64,000 nt of DNA from Ensifer sp. LC11 (GCF_001695835.1 NZ_MBSO01000015.1:49658-113657), one strand, 5' to 3'; shown: positions 1 to 8,815, counted from the first letter of the stretch. The notes: generated by a model from the letters alone, not told the origin. Program-made: numbers and translations.

Positions 1-106
1 CACGAAATCGCGCTGCTCTGGGCCGCACATTGCCGTTCGCACCACTTTCAGCGGCATCCTCGTCACGGATGAGGAGGTGCGCTCCAAGACCGCATCGACC
101 CGACGA

Positions 107-898
107 TCATACGCTGCGCTCCGATTGCGCTATGAGCTCGTCGGTATTTGCCAGAAGTCGCCGCACGGCATTGCGGGCGGCGTTCGGACGTCGCAGGCGA
201 ATGCTCTTCTCGATGTCCGCGTGGAGCGTCAGCGCGTGCACGGAACTGCTGTCGTCGCGGGTCACCAGCACGAAAAGGTGGTTGAGTGCGGATTCGATCA
301 TAGCGCCGAGCGGTACCATGAGATCGTTTCCGGAGGCGCTCAGGATCGCAAGATGAAAGCGTGTGTCAGCCTCGGTGCGGATCTGCAGCGTTGTCGCCTG
401 TTCCATGCCTCGCAAGGCCGCACTGATCTCGGCCATTTGCTCTCCGCTTCGACGGGTGGCTGCAAGCGCGGTTGCCTCCGGCTCTATGATGTGGCGAAAT
501 TCCTGTACGGTCTTGAGGAACTGCAGCCGGTCCGGTGATACCGCATACCAGCTCAGGACGTCGCGATCGAGCAGGTTCCAACGCTCCTTCGGCTCCACCC
601 AGCTACCGATCTTCGGGCGCGAGGCAAGCAGCCCCTTGGCCATCAGTATCTTGATCGCCTCCCTGACCGCGGTGCGGCTGACGTCGAAGATCTCCGTCCA
701 CTGGGCCTCGTTCGGCAGGATCGTTCCGGGTGGATAGTCGCCACGCACGATCCTGAGCCCGATGTCATCGGCAAGCGACATGTGGACGCTTGGTCCAGAC
801 ATGCGCGGCGCATCGAGGCGCCGGCTCGCCCGCGCCGCCTCCGCCGTAGCCGATCCGGCGGAGACTTTTCCCGATTGTCGTTCAGCCATTTTCGTCAT
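107..898 (-). CDS. FadR-subfamily GntR transcriptional regulator
   Basis: The 263-residue protein has an N-terminal winged helix (about residues 40-105, with the typical stretch DVSRTAVREAIKILMAKGLL) followed by an all-helical FCD ligand-binding domain (about 120-250). This is the FadR type of GntR regulator, which usually senses a sugar acid or other small acid and represses the neighbouring catabolic operon. It is the last gene of a minus-strand run, 36 bp after the dehydratase-like gene at 935-1831, so it probably controls the sugar transport cluster at 0.9-6 kb. A TNGTNNNACNA-type operator lies in the divergent promoter at 4088-4100. Family assignment is firm; the effector is unknown. An alternative ATG lies three codons inside. 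Confidence 0.9.
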   Translation of the reverse strand: MTKMAERQSGKVSAGSATAEAARASRRLDAPRMSGPSVHMSLADDIGLRIVRGDYPPGTILPNEAQWTEIFDVSRTAVREAIKILMAKGLLASRPKIGSWVEPKERWNLLDRDVLSWYAVSPDRLQFLKTVQEFRHIIEPEATALAATRRSGEQMAEISAALRGMEQATTLQIRTEADTRFHLAILSASGNDLMVPLGAMIESALNHLFVLVTRDDSSSVHALTLHADIEKSIRLRRPNAARNAVRRLLANTDELIAQSERSV

Positions 899-934
899 TT
901 TCTCGCATCTGTGCCGCTCGGCCGCTGCATCGCG

Positions 935-1831
935 TCATTTAGCGCCAACATATTTCCGCCAGCTGTGTCGCGGCTGAAAGCCGAGCATCGCGCGCGCTTT
1001 GCGGTTTGATAGCAGTGTCTCGTATTCGCCGAGCTGACCCTTGACCGGAACGCCCTGATAGAAGCGGTCGATCAGCTCCTGGGTCGGGAGGTCGGAGGAC
1101 GTCTCGTCATTTGCCGCGTTGAAGATCTGGAACCCGAGGCCATCCGTCTCGATCGCCCGCATGGTGATCTGGCCAAGGTCGCGCGCGTCGACATAGCTCC
1201 AGGCGATGCGCTTGCGGAAACCCGGATCGGCGAACCAACCGGGGAAGAGGTGGTACTCGTCGGGCTCGATGACATTGCCAATGCGCAGGGCATAGATGTC
1301 GGCGCCGCTTCTGAGCGCAAAGGCGCGGGCGGTCTTTTCGTTGACGACCTTGGAAAGTGCGTAGCTATCCATCGGGTCGACGTCATAATCCTCGTCGAGG
1401 GGAAAATAGCGCGGGTTTCGCGGCTCGTTGGCGAAGACGAGGCCGTAGGTCGTTTCACTCGATGCGATGACGATCTTGCGGATGCCAAGCTTCACCGCCG
1501 CCTCGATGACATTGTAGGTGCCCATGGCATTGACCCGAAAGAGTTCGTTGTCGGGGGCGATCAGGATGCGAGGGATCGCAGCGAAATGAACCAAGGCATC
1601 GATCGGCTGCGGCGCGAGCGACTGGTCGAATTCGTGCAGGCCCGTGTAACTCGACAGCGCGTTGAACACCTGGCCGCTGTCTGTGATGTCGGTGATCAGC
1701 GTGCGCACCTTCGGATTGTCGAGGGGCTTGGTGTCGAGGTTGAGCACCTGGTGGCCGTGCTCGACGAGGTATTGCACGACATGGCGACCGGCCTTGCCGC
1801 TGCCGCCGGTGAAGATGATCCGCTTGGTCAT
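935..1831 (-). CDS. NAD-dependent epimerase/dehydratase family protein
   Basis: A 298-residue extended short-chain dehydrogenase. The N-terminus carries the Rossmann motif GGSGKAG after the strand RIIFT, and a catalytic YxxxK is visible as YALSK near residue 160. The start is placed at the ATG at 1831 because GGAGAG lies just upstream; a longer frame reaches 1903 but has no support. Relatives act on nucleotide sugars or as uronate/sugar dehydrogenases. It precedes the GntR gene and shares the locus with a sugar ABC transporter and a second enzyme of the same superfamily (3056-4036). It probably oxidises or isomerises the imported sugar; the exact reaction cannot be told from sequence. Confidence 0.85.
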   Translation of the reverse strand: MTKRIIFTGGSGKAGRHVVQYLVEHGHQVLNLDTKPLDNPKVRTLITDITDSGQVFNALSSYTGLHEFDQSLAPQPIDALVHFAAIPRILIAPDNELFRVNAMGTYNVIEAAVKLGIRKIVIASSETTYGLVFANEPRNPRYFPLDEDYDVDPMDSYALSKVVNEKTARAFALRSGADIYALRIGNVIEPDEYHLFPGWFADPGFRKRIAWSYVDARDLGQITMRAIETDGLGFQIFNAANDETSSDLPTQELIDRFYQGVPVKGQLGEYETLLSNRKARAMLGFQPRHSWRKYVGAK

Positions 1832-1863
1832 TGTGCTCTCCATGTCCTGCAAGATTGATGGAT

Positions 1864-1897
1864 GATCCCCTATCGACAATGGTTCGCAAAGGGGATC
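1864..1897. repeat. Inverted repeat GATCCCCT / AGGGGATC upstream of the dehydratase-like gene
   Basis: Two perfect 8-base arms (1864-1871 and 1890-1897) separated by 18 bp sit 33-66 bp upstream of the start at 1831. It could be an operator or a 5'-leader hairpin for the 935-1831 gene. Nothing in the sequence decides between these. Confidence 0.35.
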
Positions 1898-1973
1898 TTC
1901 CAAGCGGCGTCGTTGCAGCTAGCCGCGGCCAGCCGGCAAAGTGCCCGCCGACCGCGGTTGTCGCGGATATGGC

Positions 1974-2007
1974 AAAAACCGGGGCGCTCGTCAAAGGGGC
2001 GCCCCGG
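1974..2007 (-). terminator. Rho-independent terminator after the sugar-binding protein gene
   Basis: On the minus strand, directly after the stop codon at 2016, a 9-bp perfect GC stem (CCGGGGCGC, 1979-1987, with GCGCCCCGG, 1999-2007) is followed by TTTTT. This is a classic intrinsic terminator. It separates the binding-protein transcript from the downstream dehydratase-gntR pair, which therefore needs its own promoter or read-through. Confidence 0.85.
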
Positions 2008-2015
2008 ACGCAGGT

Positions 2016-3008
2016 TTACTTCTGGATGCAGGTGTCGGCCGTGTCCTTGGTGCATTCGTCGAGACCGGTGAATACCGGATCGTCCACCGGCTTGCCGGCG
2101 ATCAGGTCCAGCATGACAGACGGCGCCTTGTAGCCCATTTCGAACGGGCGCTGGCCGACGAGCGCAGTTACGAGACCTTCCTTGGCAATCGCCACCTCTT
2201 CGCCGATCGTGTCCGCGGCGCCGATGACGAATTCATTCTTCGCGATCTTGTCGGCCATCGGCTTGAACAGGTCGCGATAGGGTTGCGGCGCGCCGAAGAG
2301 CGGCCAGCCACCCATGATGCCGAAGGCGTCGAGATCGGGATTGGCGGCGAGGATATCGGTCATCGCCTGCACGCCCTTGGCGCCGTCGTCATTGGTAAAG
2401 ACCGGGCAACCCGCGACCTCCGTCCAACCGCCTTCACCCTTAAGCTCGGCCAGTCCTTCCTTCCCGGTCAGCACATCGCGCATGCCCTGGGCACGCCGCA
2501 GGATGTTGTCGGCGCCTGGGTTGCCCTCGATCGTGCAGATCTTGCCGCCGTTCGGCTTGGCTTTCTTGATGTAATCGGCGATCCGCGCGCCCATCGTGTA
2601 GTTGTCGGTGCCGAGATAGGTCTTGCGCAGGCCCGCATCCTCCTTGGCGAGGTCGGCATCGAGCGTCATGACCGGGACGGTCGGGTTGGCCGTCTTCAGC
2701 GTCTGGGCAATCAGCTTGGCGTTGGATGGCGAAATGGCGATCGCAGCTGTGCTGGGCTTGCCGAGCATGTCCTGCACGATCTGCGCCTCGCCGGCTTCGT
2801 CCGATGTCGACGCCGGGCCGGTGTAGAAGCACTCATATTCCGAGCTTGCGTTTTCCTTGTTCCACTTCTGGCATCCCTGGTTGATCGCCTCGAAGAACGG
2901 ATTGTCGAGGCCTTTGACGACAATGACGAGCTGCTTCTTTTCCTGGGCGCCGGCGGAGCCGGTGGCCAGCGCGAGCGCCGCAACTGCAAGCACCAATGCT
3001 TTCCTCAT
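2016..3008 (-). CDS. Sugar ABC transporter substrate-binding protein (Peripla_BP_4 type)
   Basis: A 330-residue periplasmic binding protein with an N-terminal signal peptide (MRKALVLAVAALALATGSAGA, cleavage after AGA). The mature part resembles ribose/xylose-type binding proteins: it starts VIVVKGLDNPFFEAINQGCQKW and has two alpha/beta lobes. The start at 3008 has GGGAGG six bases upstream; the longer frame to 3059 is discarded because it would bury the signal peptide. It follows the 3056-4036 gene by 47 bp in the same direction. The ATPase and permease of the system are divergent at 4240-6019. The ligand is unknown; the enzymes nearby suggest a sugar or sugar acid. Confidence 0.92.
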   Translation of the reverse strand: MRKALVLAVAALALATGSAGAQEKKQLVIVVKGLDNPFFEAINQGCQKWNKENASSEYECFYTGPASTSDEAGEAQIVQDMLGKPSTAAIAISPSNAKLIAQTLKTANPTVPVMTLDADLAKEDAGLRKTYLGTDNYTMGARIADYIKKAKPNGGKICTIEGNPGADNILRRAQGMRDVLTGKEGLAELKGEGGWTEVAGCPVFTNDDGAKGVQAMTDILAANPDLDAFGIMGGWPLFGAPQPYRDLFKPMADKIAKNEFVIGAADTIGEEVAIAKEGLVTALVGQRPFEMGYKAPSVMLDLIAGKPVDDPVFTGLDECTKDTADTCIQK

Positions 3009-3055
3009 TCTATCCTCCCGTTGAACAAGCGGACACCCTCTGCCCGCGGCACAAA

Positions 3056-4036
3056 TCAACCCGGATACCAGACAATGCGAGGATCGTTTGGCGGACGCTC
3101 GTATTGCCAGGCCTGGTCGATAAGCTTTTCGAGATCGTAGTCCGGTTGCCAGTCCAGCAGGTATTTTGCCTTGCTGTTGTCCAACCAGTTTGAATGGAAG
3201 TGGCTCGGAACGTCGACGGACGGCAGACCGCGGGAGCGCTGGAGGTAGCTTGCGACCTCGCCGTAGTCGACCGGGCGGTCCATGGCGATGTTGAAACGCT
3301 GGCGCTCTGCGCGCGGATTGTCGAGTGCACTCAGCACGGCTGACACGAGGTCGCTGACGTGGACGAAGTTGCGCTTGAGCGGCCTTCCCTCGGCATCGCG
3401 CAGCAACGGTACGGTTCCGGCCTCTACATGACGCCTGGCTTCGTCAGGCGAAAAAAACGTCTTCCAGTCGGGCCCACCGAACACGTCGTCGCCGAAGGAA
3501 AGCGAGTGCTTGAAGTCGTCCTTTTCCATGATCCACGGGGCCCTGAGGCAGCAGACATTCATCCCGTATTGGATTGCGTACTGCTCGACGATCACCTCCT
3601 CGAGCACTTTCGAAAGCGCGTAGCAGCCGGGATAGGCGCGGTGCGGTGTCGCCTCCGTGATCGGTCCGTCATGAGGATAGAAGAAATGCCCGACTGCGGC
3701 GTCGCCGCCAATCAGGATAAACTGCCGGGCTGTCGGGCTCGTTCTGAACGCTTCGAGCAGCCAGAAAAGGCCCTTGACGGTCACGTCCATGACGTCAGCG
3801 GGCGTTTCCTTGCAGGTCGCCAGGTGCACGACATGGCTTACGCCGGCAATCGCACCGTCGGCGACTGCACGATCGGCGATGGAGCCGCGGATGATATCGA
3901 GCCGCTCGGCCGGTTCGAGCGCACGGTTATGGCAGAGCGCGCGAATGCGCGCTTCTGAAAAACGCGGTCGGTCAAGCAGCGCTGCTATGAGGTGCCGCCC
4001 GACCTTGCCCGTTGCCCCGGTGACAAGGATAAGCAT
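3056..4036 (-). CDS. NAD-dependent epimerase/dehydratase family protein
   Basis: A 326-residue extended SDR protein that opens with MLILVTGATGKVGRHLIAALL, a GxxGxxG dinucleotide-binding motif. A YALSK catalytic motif lies near residue 142. It is only distantly similar to the other SDR in this locus (935-1831), so the two probably catalyse different steps on the imported sugar. It is the first gene of the minus-strand operon, divergent from the ABC ATPase. The shared intergenic region (4037-4239) holds the probable GntR operator. Confidence 0.85.
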   Translation of the reverse strand: MLILVTGATGKVGRHLIAALLDRPRFSEARIRALCHNRALEPAERLDIIRGSIADRAVADGAIAGVSHVVHLATCKETPADVMDVTVKGLFWLLEAFRTSPTARQFILIGGDAAVGHFFYPHDGPITEATPHRAYPGCYALSKVLEEVIVEQYAIQYGMNVCCLRAPWIMEKDDFKHSLSFGDDVFGGPDWKTFFSPDEARRHVEAGTVPLLRDAEGRPLKRNFVHVSDLVSAVLSALDNPRAERQRFNIAMDRPVDYGEVASYLQRSRGLPSVDVPSHFHSNWLDNSKAKYLLDWQPDYDLEKLIDQAWQYERPPNDPRIVWYPG

Positions 4037-4087
4037 GCTTATCTCCCAGCAATAGCTAATATATAATTGTCTTCGGCCGTCAATCTA

Positions 4088-4100
4088 TTTGTCATACAAA
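4088..4100. promoter_or_regulatory. Probable FadR/GntR-type operator TTTGTCATACAAA
   Basis: The sequence TTTGTCATACAAA is a palindrome around CAT and matches the FadR-subfamily pattern TNGTNNNACNA. It lies in the divergent promoter region between the SDR gene (start 4036) and the ABC ATPase gene (start 4240). The regulator encoded at 107-898 is the obvious candidate to bind it. Binding is inferred. Confidence 0.6.
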
Positions 4101-4239
4101 ACAGGTTTATCCGGTGAGGCATCATTGACGCATTCATGGCGATTTGCGTAAATAAGCAGTCGCTAACGGGTGATGCGGCGGACATACGGCGACGCGCCCT
4201 GGCGGATCGGTGCGTGGCGGAGAGTCTGGAAGGCTGGTT

Positions 4240-4977
4240 GTGCTGCTAGAACTCAGCAATATCTCCAAGCACTTCGGGGCCATCCAGGCAGTGAATGACA
4301 TTTCACTGTCTCTGGAGGCAGGGCAGGTCGTCGGCCTGATGGGCGACAACGGCGCCGGCAAATCGACGCTTGTCAAGATGATTGCAGGCAACTATCGCCC
4401 GAGCCATGGCACCATGCGGCTCAATGGCAGAGATATCGTGCTGCATCGCCCGATCGAGGCGAGGCAGTTCGGCATCGAGATCGTGCACCAGGATCTCGCC
4501 CTTTGTGACAACCTCTCCGCGGCGGCGAACGTCTTCCTCGGTCGCGAACTGAGGCGCGGCATCGGCCCCTTGCGCGTGCTCGACTATAAGGCAATGTACC
4601 GACGCGCCGGGGAGATCTTCAAGGAACTCCGATCTGAGACCAGAGCGCGCGACCTCGTGAAACAGATGTCGGGCGGGCAGCGCCAGGCGGTGGCGATTGC
4701 GCGTACGATGATCTCGGAGGCGAAAATCGTGCTGATGGACGAGCCGACCGCGGCCATTTCCGTTCGCCAGGTGGCCGAGGTGTTGCATCTGATCCGGCAG
4801 CTGCGCGACCGCGGCATTTTGGTTGTGCTCATCAGCCACCGCATGCCTGATGTTTTCGATGTCGCCGATCGCGTCGTCGTCATGCGTCGGGGCCGCAAGG
4901 TGGCGGACAAGCCGATCGCCGAGACCTCGCCGGAGGAGGTGACGGGACTGATTACTGGCGCCATCGAAGGTGGATGA
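4240..4977 (+). CDS. Sugar ABC transporter ATP-binding protein
   Basis: A 245-residue ATPase with Walker A GDNGAGKST, signature SGGQRQ, Walker B IVLMDEPTAA and an H-loop (LISHR). It is a single nucleotide-binding domain, half the length of RbsA/XylG, which is common for rhizobial FrcA-type sugar systems. The GTG at 4240 is preferred as start because GGAAGG lies about 8 bases upstream; a GTG at 4210 is also in frame. The permease gene follows directly. The partner binding protein is divergent at 2016-3008. Confidence 0.9.
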   Translation: MLLELSNISKHFGAIQAVNDISLSLEAGQVVGLMGDNGAGKSTLVKMIAGNYRPSHGTMRLNGRDIVLHRPIEARQFGIEIVHQDLALCDNLSAAANVFLGRELRRGIGPLRVLDYKAMYRRAGEIFKELRSETRARDLVKQMSGGQRQAVAIARTMISEAKIVLMDEPTAAISVRQVAEVLHLIRQLRDRGILVVLISHRMPDVFDVADRVVVMRRGRKVADKPIAETSPEEVTGLITGAIEGG

Positions 4978-5023
4978 CGATCAGGCGCGCTCAATCTTCG
5001 GCACGGGAGGAATACTGAGAACG

Positions 5024-6019
5024 ATGGCAACGACGCTGCACCAGACGATCGAACGCAGGCAGCGCACGCTCGGAGGAACGATCCTGGCCAATCAGACCTT
5101 CTGGGTTCTGATCGCCGTTATCCTTGCCTGCATCTTCCTCTCCTTCGCGACCGACAGCTTTGCGACGGCAAAGAACCTCTACAACATCACCCGCAACGTT
5201 ACCTTCGTGGCAATCATCGCGCTTGGCATGACGCTCGTCATCATTACCGGCGGAATCGACCTCTCCGTCGGGTCGGTGCTCTGCCTGTGCAGCATGGTGC
5301 TGGCCGTCACCATGCACGCCGGATATGGCATCGAGACGGGCATCGCCGCCTCAGTTGCAACGGCACTGGTGATCGGAGCGTTCAATGGTGTCCTCATCGC
5401 CTATCTCGGCTTTCCGCCTTTTGTTGTGACGCTCGGCATGCTCTCGGTTGCCCGGAGCCTGGCAATGGTCGCATCCAACAACACCGTGGTCTTCGAGTTC
5501 GGCCCGGATCACGACAAGCTGCTGGCGCTCGGCGGTGGGGCGGTCTTCGGCGTCGCCAATCCGGTCATCTACATGATCGTGCTGGCGCTGCTGACCGGTT
5601 TCGTTTTGCGCTGGACGCGGATCGGCCGCTACATCTACGCGATCGGCGGCAACGAGAAGGCGGCCATTGCCACGGGTCTCCCGGTGCGGCCCGTCAAGGT
5701 CTGCGTCTACATGATCTCGGCGCTCTCGGCCGGCGTCGCCGGCATCATCCAGACCGGCTGGCTCGGTGCGGTGACCACCAATATCGGCGCGGGCATGGAA
5801 CTGCAGGTCATCGCCGCGGCAGTGATCGGCGGGGGCAATCTCGCCGGCGGTGTCGGCACTGCCTTCGGCGCGCTCGTCGGCGCAGCACTGATCGAGGTGA
5901 TCCGAAACAGTCTCGGGCTCCTCGGTATCAACGCCTTCTGGCAGGGGACGTTCATCGGCAGCGCGACGATCCTTGCGGTCCTTTTCGATCGCGTCCGCAA
6001 CTTCCGCCAGAGCGAGTAG
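5024..6019 (+). CDS. Sugar ABC transporter permease (RbsC/FrcC type)
   Basis: A 331-residue integral membrane protein of the BPD_transp_2 family with about 8-10 hydrophobic segments. It shows the family's conserved stretch IIALGMTLVIITGGIDLSVGS and the late GGGNLAGGVGT loop, where the ATPase docks. The ATG at 5024 is chosen, after GGGAGG; a GTG at 4970 overlapping the ATPase stop is also possible. With the ATPase at 4240 and the binding protein at 2016 it forms a carbohydrate uptake system of the ribose/fructose class. Confidence 0.9.
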   Translation: MATTLHQTIERRQRTLGGTILANQTFWVLIAVILACIFLSFATDSFATAKNLYNITRNVTFVAIIALGMTLVIITGGIDLSVGSVLCLCSMVLAVTMHAGYGIETGIAASVATALVIGAFNGVLIAYLGFPPFVVTLGMLSVARSLAMVASNNTVVFEFGPDHDKLLALGGGAVFGVANPVIYMIVLALLTGFVLRWTRIGRYIYAIGGNEKAAIATGLPVRPVKVCVYMISALSAGVAGIIQTGWLGAVTTNIGAGMELQVIAAAVIGGGNLAGGVGTAFGALVGAALIEVIRNSLGLLGINAFWQGTFIGSATILAVLFDRVRNFRQSE

Positions 6020-6197
6020 CATTCCCTCCTTGGGCGCAGTGACGAACCGCAGGTTCCTCGCCATGGAGACGGCTCGAAGCGACGCACGTCGTTGCGAGAA
6101 GAAAGGATCAATTCGACGCCAGGCGCTTGACCTCTTTCGCCCTGACCATTCTTCTAGTGGCCTTATCCCTATGGTTGCGAACTAGCATGGATGGTCA

Positions 6198-6515
6198 ATG
6201 AGCGAGATCCAGAACAAATCAGTGGCACTGGTGACCCAGATCGAAGGCGCGCTCGCGCATTTGTCTCCGTCGGATCGGGCCCTGTCGTTTCTCGAAAAGT
6301 CGCTGGACCTCTATTTCGCGCTCGGAGGAAGTCCTGACGCAGCGGTCGAGCTCGTGACACAGAGCCGCACCGGGGCGCGGCCACGGGTAGAGATGTCCGT
6401 TGCGAACGTGGTGATCGAGCTCGCGGCCGCCAGCCACCTCAGCGATATCGACATGATCCAGGCGGCGTATAATCGCCTTGACGTCGAACTCCACGCGCCG
6501 CGTCCGGCAAAATAA
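6198..6515 (+). CDS. Hypothetical protein, 105 aa
   Basis: A short, soluble, mostly helical protein with no recognised domain and no signal peptide. GGATGG lies five bases before the ATG. It stands alone between the sugar permease (178 bp upstream) and a convergent LysR gene. The reading frame is clean and the composition is protein-like, which argues that it is real, but I cannot assign a function. Confidence 0.45.
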   Translation: MSEIQNKSVALVTQIEGALAHLSPSDRALSFLEKSLDLYFALGGSPDAAVELVTQSRTGARPRVEMSVANVVIELAAASHLSDIDMIQAAYNRLDVELHAPRPAK

Positions 6516-6586
6516 GCCGGGCGGAGCGACACGCTCGCCGGCCATGCGGCGATACGGGCAATGCGGCTGCGTCCCTGATGGTGGGG

Positions 6587-7504
6587 TTATGACGGTGCAC
6601 TCCCGTCAAATAGCGGGCGAAGTTTTGCCAGGGAATGGCCCGCAAACTCGGTAAAGGCGCTGACACGGGCGGTGCGGCGCAAATCCTCGTGGGTGAGAAG
6701 CCATAGGGCGGTTGCCATTTCAGCGACGGGTGGGCTGACGCGAACCAGACCGGGCGTTTTGTCGCCGAGGTAGCAAGGCAGTGCAGCAAGACCAATGCCG
6801 GCGACGGCCGCTTCGCGGGCTGAAACCAGTGAATCGCAGCGCAAGGCGGCCGGGCCTGGCCGTCTGGCCCGCATCCAACGCGCAACGCTCGAGGACGAAA
6901 GGGCATCGCCGAGCCCAATCCAGCGCTCGCCCGTGAACGCGATCTTTTCGGCCGGGTCGAGGCCACGTTCCTGAAGATATGAGGGCGCCGCATAGACGGC
7001 GAAGGCAACGGTCGCTATGCGACGGCCGACCAGGGTCTCGGGCGGATCGACGGCAGGGCGAATGGCAACGTCCGCGTCGCGATGCGAGAGGTTTGCAAGC
7101 GCGTTCGACGTGTTCACCTCCAATAGGACACCGGGATGTTGCTGCTGGAAGGCGGTAAGTATCGGCGGCAGAACGCAAGCCATCAGCGTGTCGGTGGTGG
7201 TGATGCGCAGGCTACCCTCCAGGCGAAGGTCCTGCCCCGTCAGACGACGTTCCAACTCGGTGACCGTCTCGGCCATCTGCCTCGCCACCGCCAGCAGCTC
7301 CTCTCCACCGGTGGTCAGTGTGTAGCCGGATGGGAGCCGGTCAAACAATCGAACCCCTAACTTCTGTTCGAAAGCCCCGACCCGCCTGAGCACGGTCGTG
7401 TGGTTGACGCCGAGCGCGCGCGCCGCAGCGGCGAGAGAACTCGCCTCCGCGACCGCCAGGACAAAGCGGAGATCTTCCCAGTCGATGCGGTGATGGCTGT
7501 GCAT
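6587..7504 (-). CDS. LysR family transcriptional regulator
   Basis: A 305-residue LysR-type regulator. The helix-turn-helix lies at about residues 8-66 (FVLAVAEASSLAAAARALGVN, then TTVLRRVGAFEQKLG), followed by a LysR substrate-binding domain. The second position of the recognition region, HTTVLRR, is the variant typical of proteobacterial LysR proteins that sit beside small transporters. The start at 7504 (MHSHHRIDWED) is chosen because the domain begins eight residues later; a longer frame to 7594 exists. It is divergent from the DMT transporter at 7777, its likely target. Confidence 0.88.
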   Translation of the reverse strand: MHSHHRIDWEDLRFVLAVAEASSLAAAARALGVNHTTVLRRVGAFEQKLGVRLFDRLPSGYTLTTGGEELLAVARQMAETVTELERRLTGQDLRLEGSLRITTTDTLMACVLPPILTAFQQQHPGVLLEVNTSNALANLSHRDADVAIRPAVDPPETLVGRRIATVAFAVYAAPSYLQERGLDPAEKIAFTGERWIGLGDALSSSSVARWMRARRPGPAALRCDSLVSAREAAVAGIGLAALPCYLGDKTPGLVRVSPPVAEMATALWLLTHEDLRRTARVSAFTEFAGHSLAKLRPLFDGSAPS

Positions 7505-7632
7505 GGTTGCGCAAGCGTACAACAGGGGCGCGCATCGGGCGAGTGCAGATGCGGCGCTGTCCCCGGCCTTCTCAATCGGATGGCGGAGCCCCACCGACCA
7601 GTTTCTTCTGCGATCCGCGACAGGCAGTGGTG

Positions 7633-7644
7633 TGCAATTTTGCA
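7633..7644. promoter_or_regulatory. Palindrome TGCAATTTTGCA between the LysR gene and the DMT transporter gene
   Basis: A perfect dyad (TGCAA-TT-TTGCA) lies about midway in the 272-bp divergent region, 133 bp upstream of the transporter start. LysR regulators commonly bind dyads of this size in such a position. Assignment to the adjacent LysR protein is inference. Confidence 0.4.
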
Positions 7645-7776
7645 GAAATGAACGGCGTATTGGCAGATCGCACTGCGAAGAGGCACAGGTTACTTAGGTT
7701 GCGACGGGCGGACGTTCGGCCGCTGGAGATGCAAGGCCAACCCCGTTTCCAACCTACTCATCAAGGAGGCTGTCTC

Positions 7777-8700
7777 ATGGAGACCCTGTTCGTACCTTTG
7801 GCCCTTTTTGCCGGCGGCCTGCTGGCTGTACAGGCTGGCGCCAACGCGCAGCTTTCCAAGGCCGTCGGATCGCCATTCGCAGCGACCACGCTCCAGCTCA
7901 CGATCGGGACCGGTCTGCTGCTGGTCGTTGCTCTGCTCACCGGATCTCTCGCGGTCCTGGGCGCCGTTCCTGAGGTCGAATGGTGGCATCTCGTCGGAGG
8001 CACTGCCTCGGCCGTCTATGTTGTTTCGACCATCGTTCTTTTCCCGCGTCTGGGCGCTGTGGTTTCCGTCGGGCTTTTCATTGCCGGGCAGATGCTTGCC
8101 TCCCTTGCCCTCGATAGTTTCGGCCTGCTCGGTGTGGCGCAGACCGGGCTTCGGTTCGGCGCAGCGATTGGCACCGTGATTGTGCTCGCCGGCGTTGGCA
8201 TGATCGTGTTCGGCCAAGGCGGTCAAGACACCATCAAGGCGGACAAGCTTGGCTGGATTGCCCTGGCCCTTGTGGCTGGCGCGGCGCTGCCGGTGCAGGG
8301 GGCGGTCAATGCATTGTTGCGGCAGGATCTTGGGGGTGCGCCGTTTGCGGTCGGCACGATCTCGTTCTTCGTTGCAACGCTCGCCATGGCAGCAGTGATG
8401 CTCGTGGCGCTCGCTTGGCAGAAGACGCCCCGCCCCAAGCTGGGCGGCGTACAGACGATGCCCTGGTGGGGCTGGCTGGGTGGTCTTGCGGGGGCAACCT
8501 ATGTCACCACCGTGTTCACCGCGATCCCCGTTATCGGCGCGGCCGCCGCGGTTGGCTTCACCGTTGCAGGCCAGCAGGTCGCAAGCGTGTTCGTCGATCG
8601 CTACGGTTGGTTCCGCCTTCCGCAACGGCCAGTGTCAGGCCTGCGCCTGGCTGGTGTGGTTCTGCTGCTGGCCGGTGTCGCTTTGCTCAAGCTCATCTGA
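7777..8700 (+). CDS. DMT family transporter, YdcZ (DUF606) type with two repeats
   Basis: A 307-residue membrane protein with about ten transmembrane segments, made of two tandem DUF606 repeats: residues 1-145 (LALFAGGLLAVQAGANAQLSK) and 155-307 (ALVAGAALPVQGAVNALLR). Both repeats carry the typical GANAQL/GAVNALL signature after the first helix. AAGGAGG lies eight bases before the ATG at 7777, so the longer in-frame ORF from 7507 is rejected. Family members are thought to be small-molecule exporters; the substrate is unknown. The divergent LysR gene probably regulates it. Confidence 0.88.
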   Translation: METLFVPLALFAGGLLAVQAGANAQLSKAVGSPFAATTLQLTIGTGLLLVVALLTGSLAVLGAVPEVEWWHLVGGTASAVYVVSTIVLFPRLGAVVSVGLFIAGQMLASLALDSFGLLGVAQTGLRFGAAIGTVIVLAGVGMIVFGQGGQDTIKADKLGWIALALVAGAALPVQGAVNALLRQDLGGAPFAVGTISFFVATLAMAAVMLVALAWQKTPRPKLGGVQTMPWWGWLGGLAGATYVTTVFTAIPVIGAAAAVGFTVAGQQVASVFVDRYGWFRLPQRPVSGLRLAGVVLLLAGVALLKLI

Positions 8701-8815
8701 ATTCGGAGCCGACCGGGGCGTTCTCGATTTCTCTGTTCTTGCGGCCGCCAAAATATGACTACAATGCCGCCGCATGCAGAATTGAAGCCACGCAAGGGAA
8801 GCTGACCGGAGCCCT

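Noticed and set aside
1..57. Possible start of a minus-strand gene running out of the window (peptide MPLKVVRTAMCGPEQRDFV)
   Set aside because: Only 19 codons are visible and the purine-rich GAGG touches the ATG with no spacing; too little to call a gene.
1941..3140. Plus-strand 399-codon open frame
   Set aside because: It is antisense to the sugar-binding protein gene, which has a signal peptide, RBS and clear family; the antisense product has no recognisable domain. It is a high-GC shadow.
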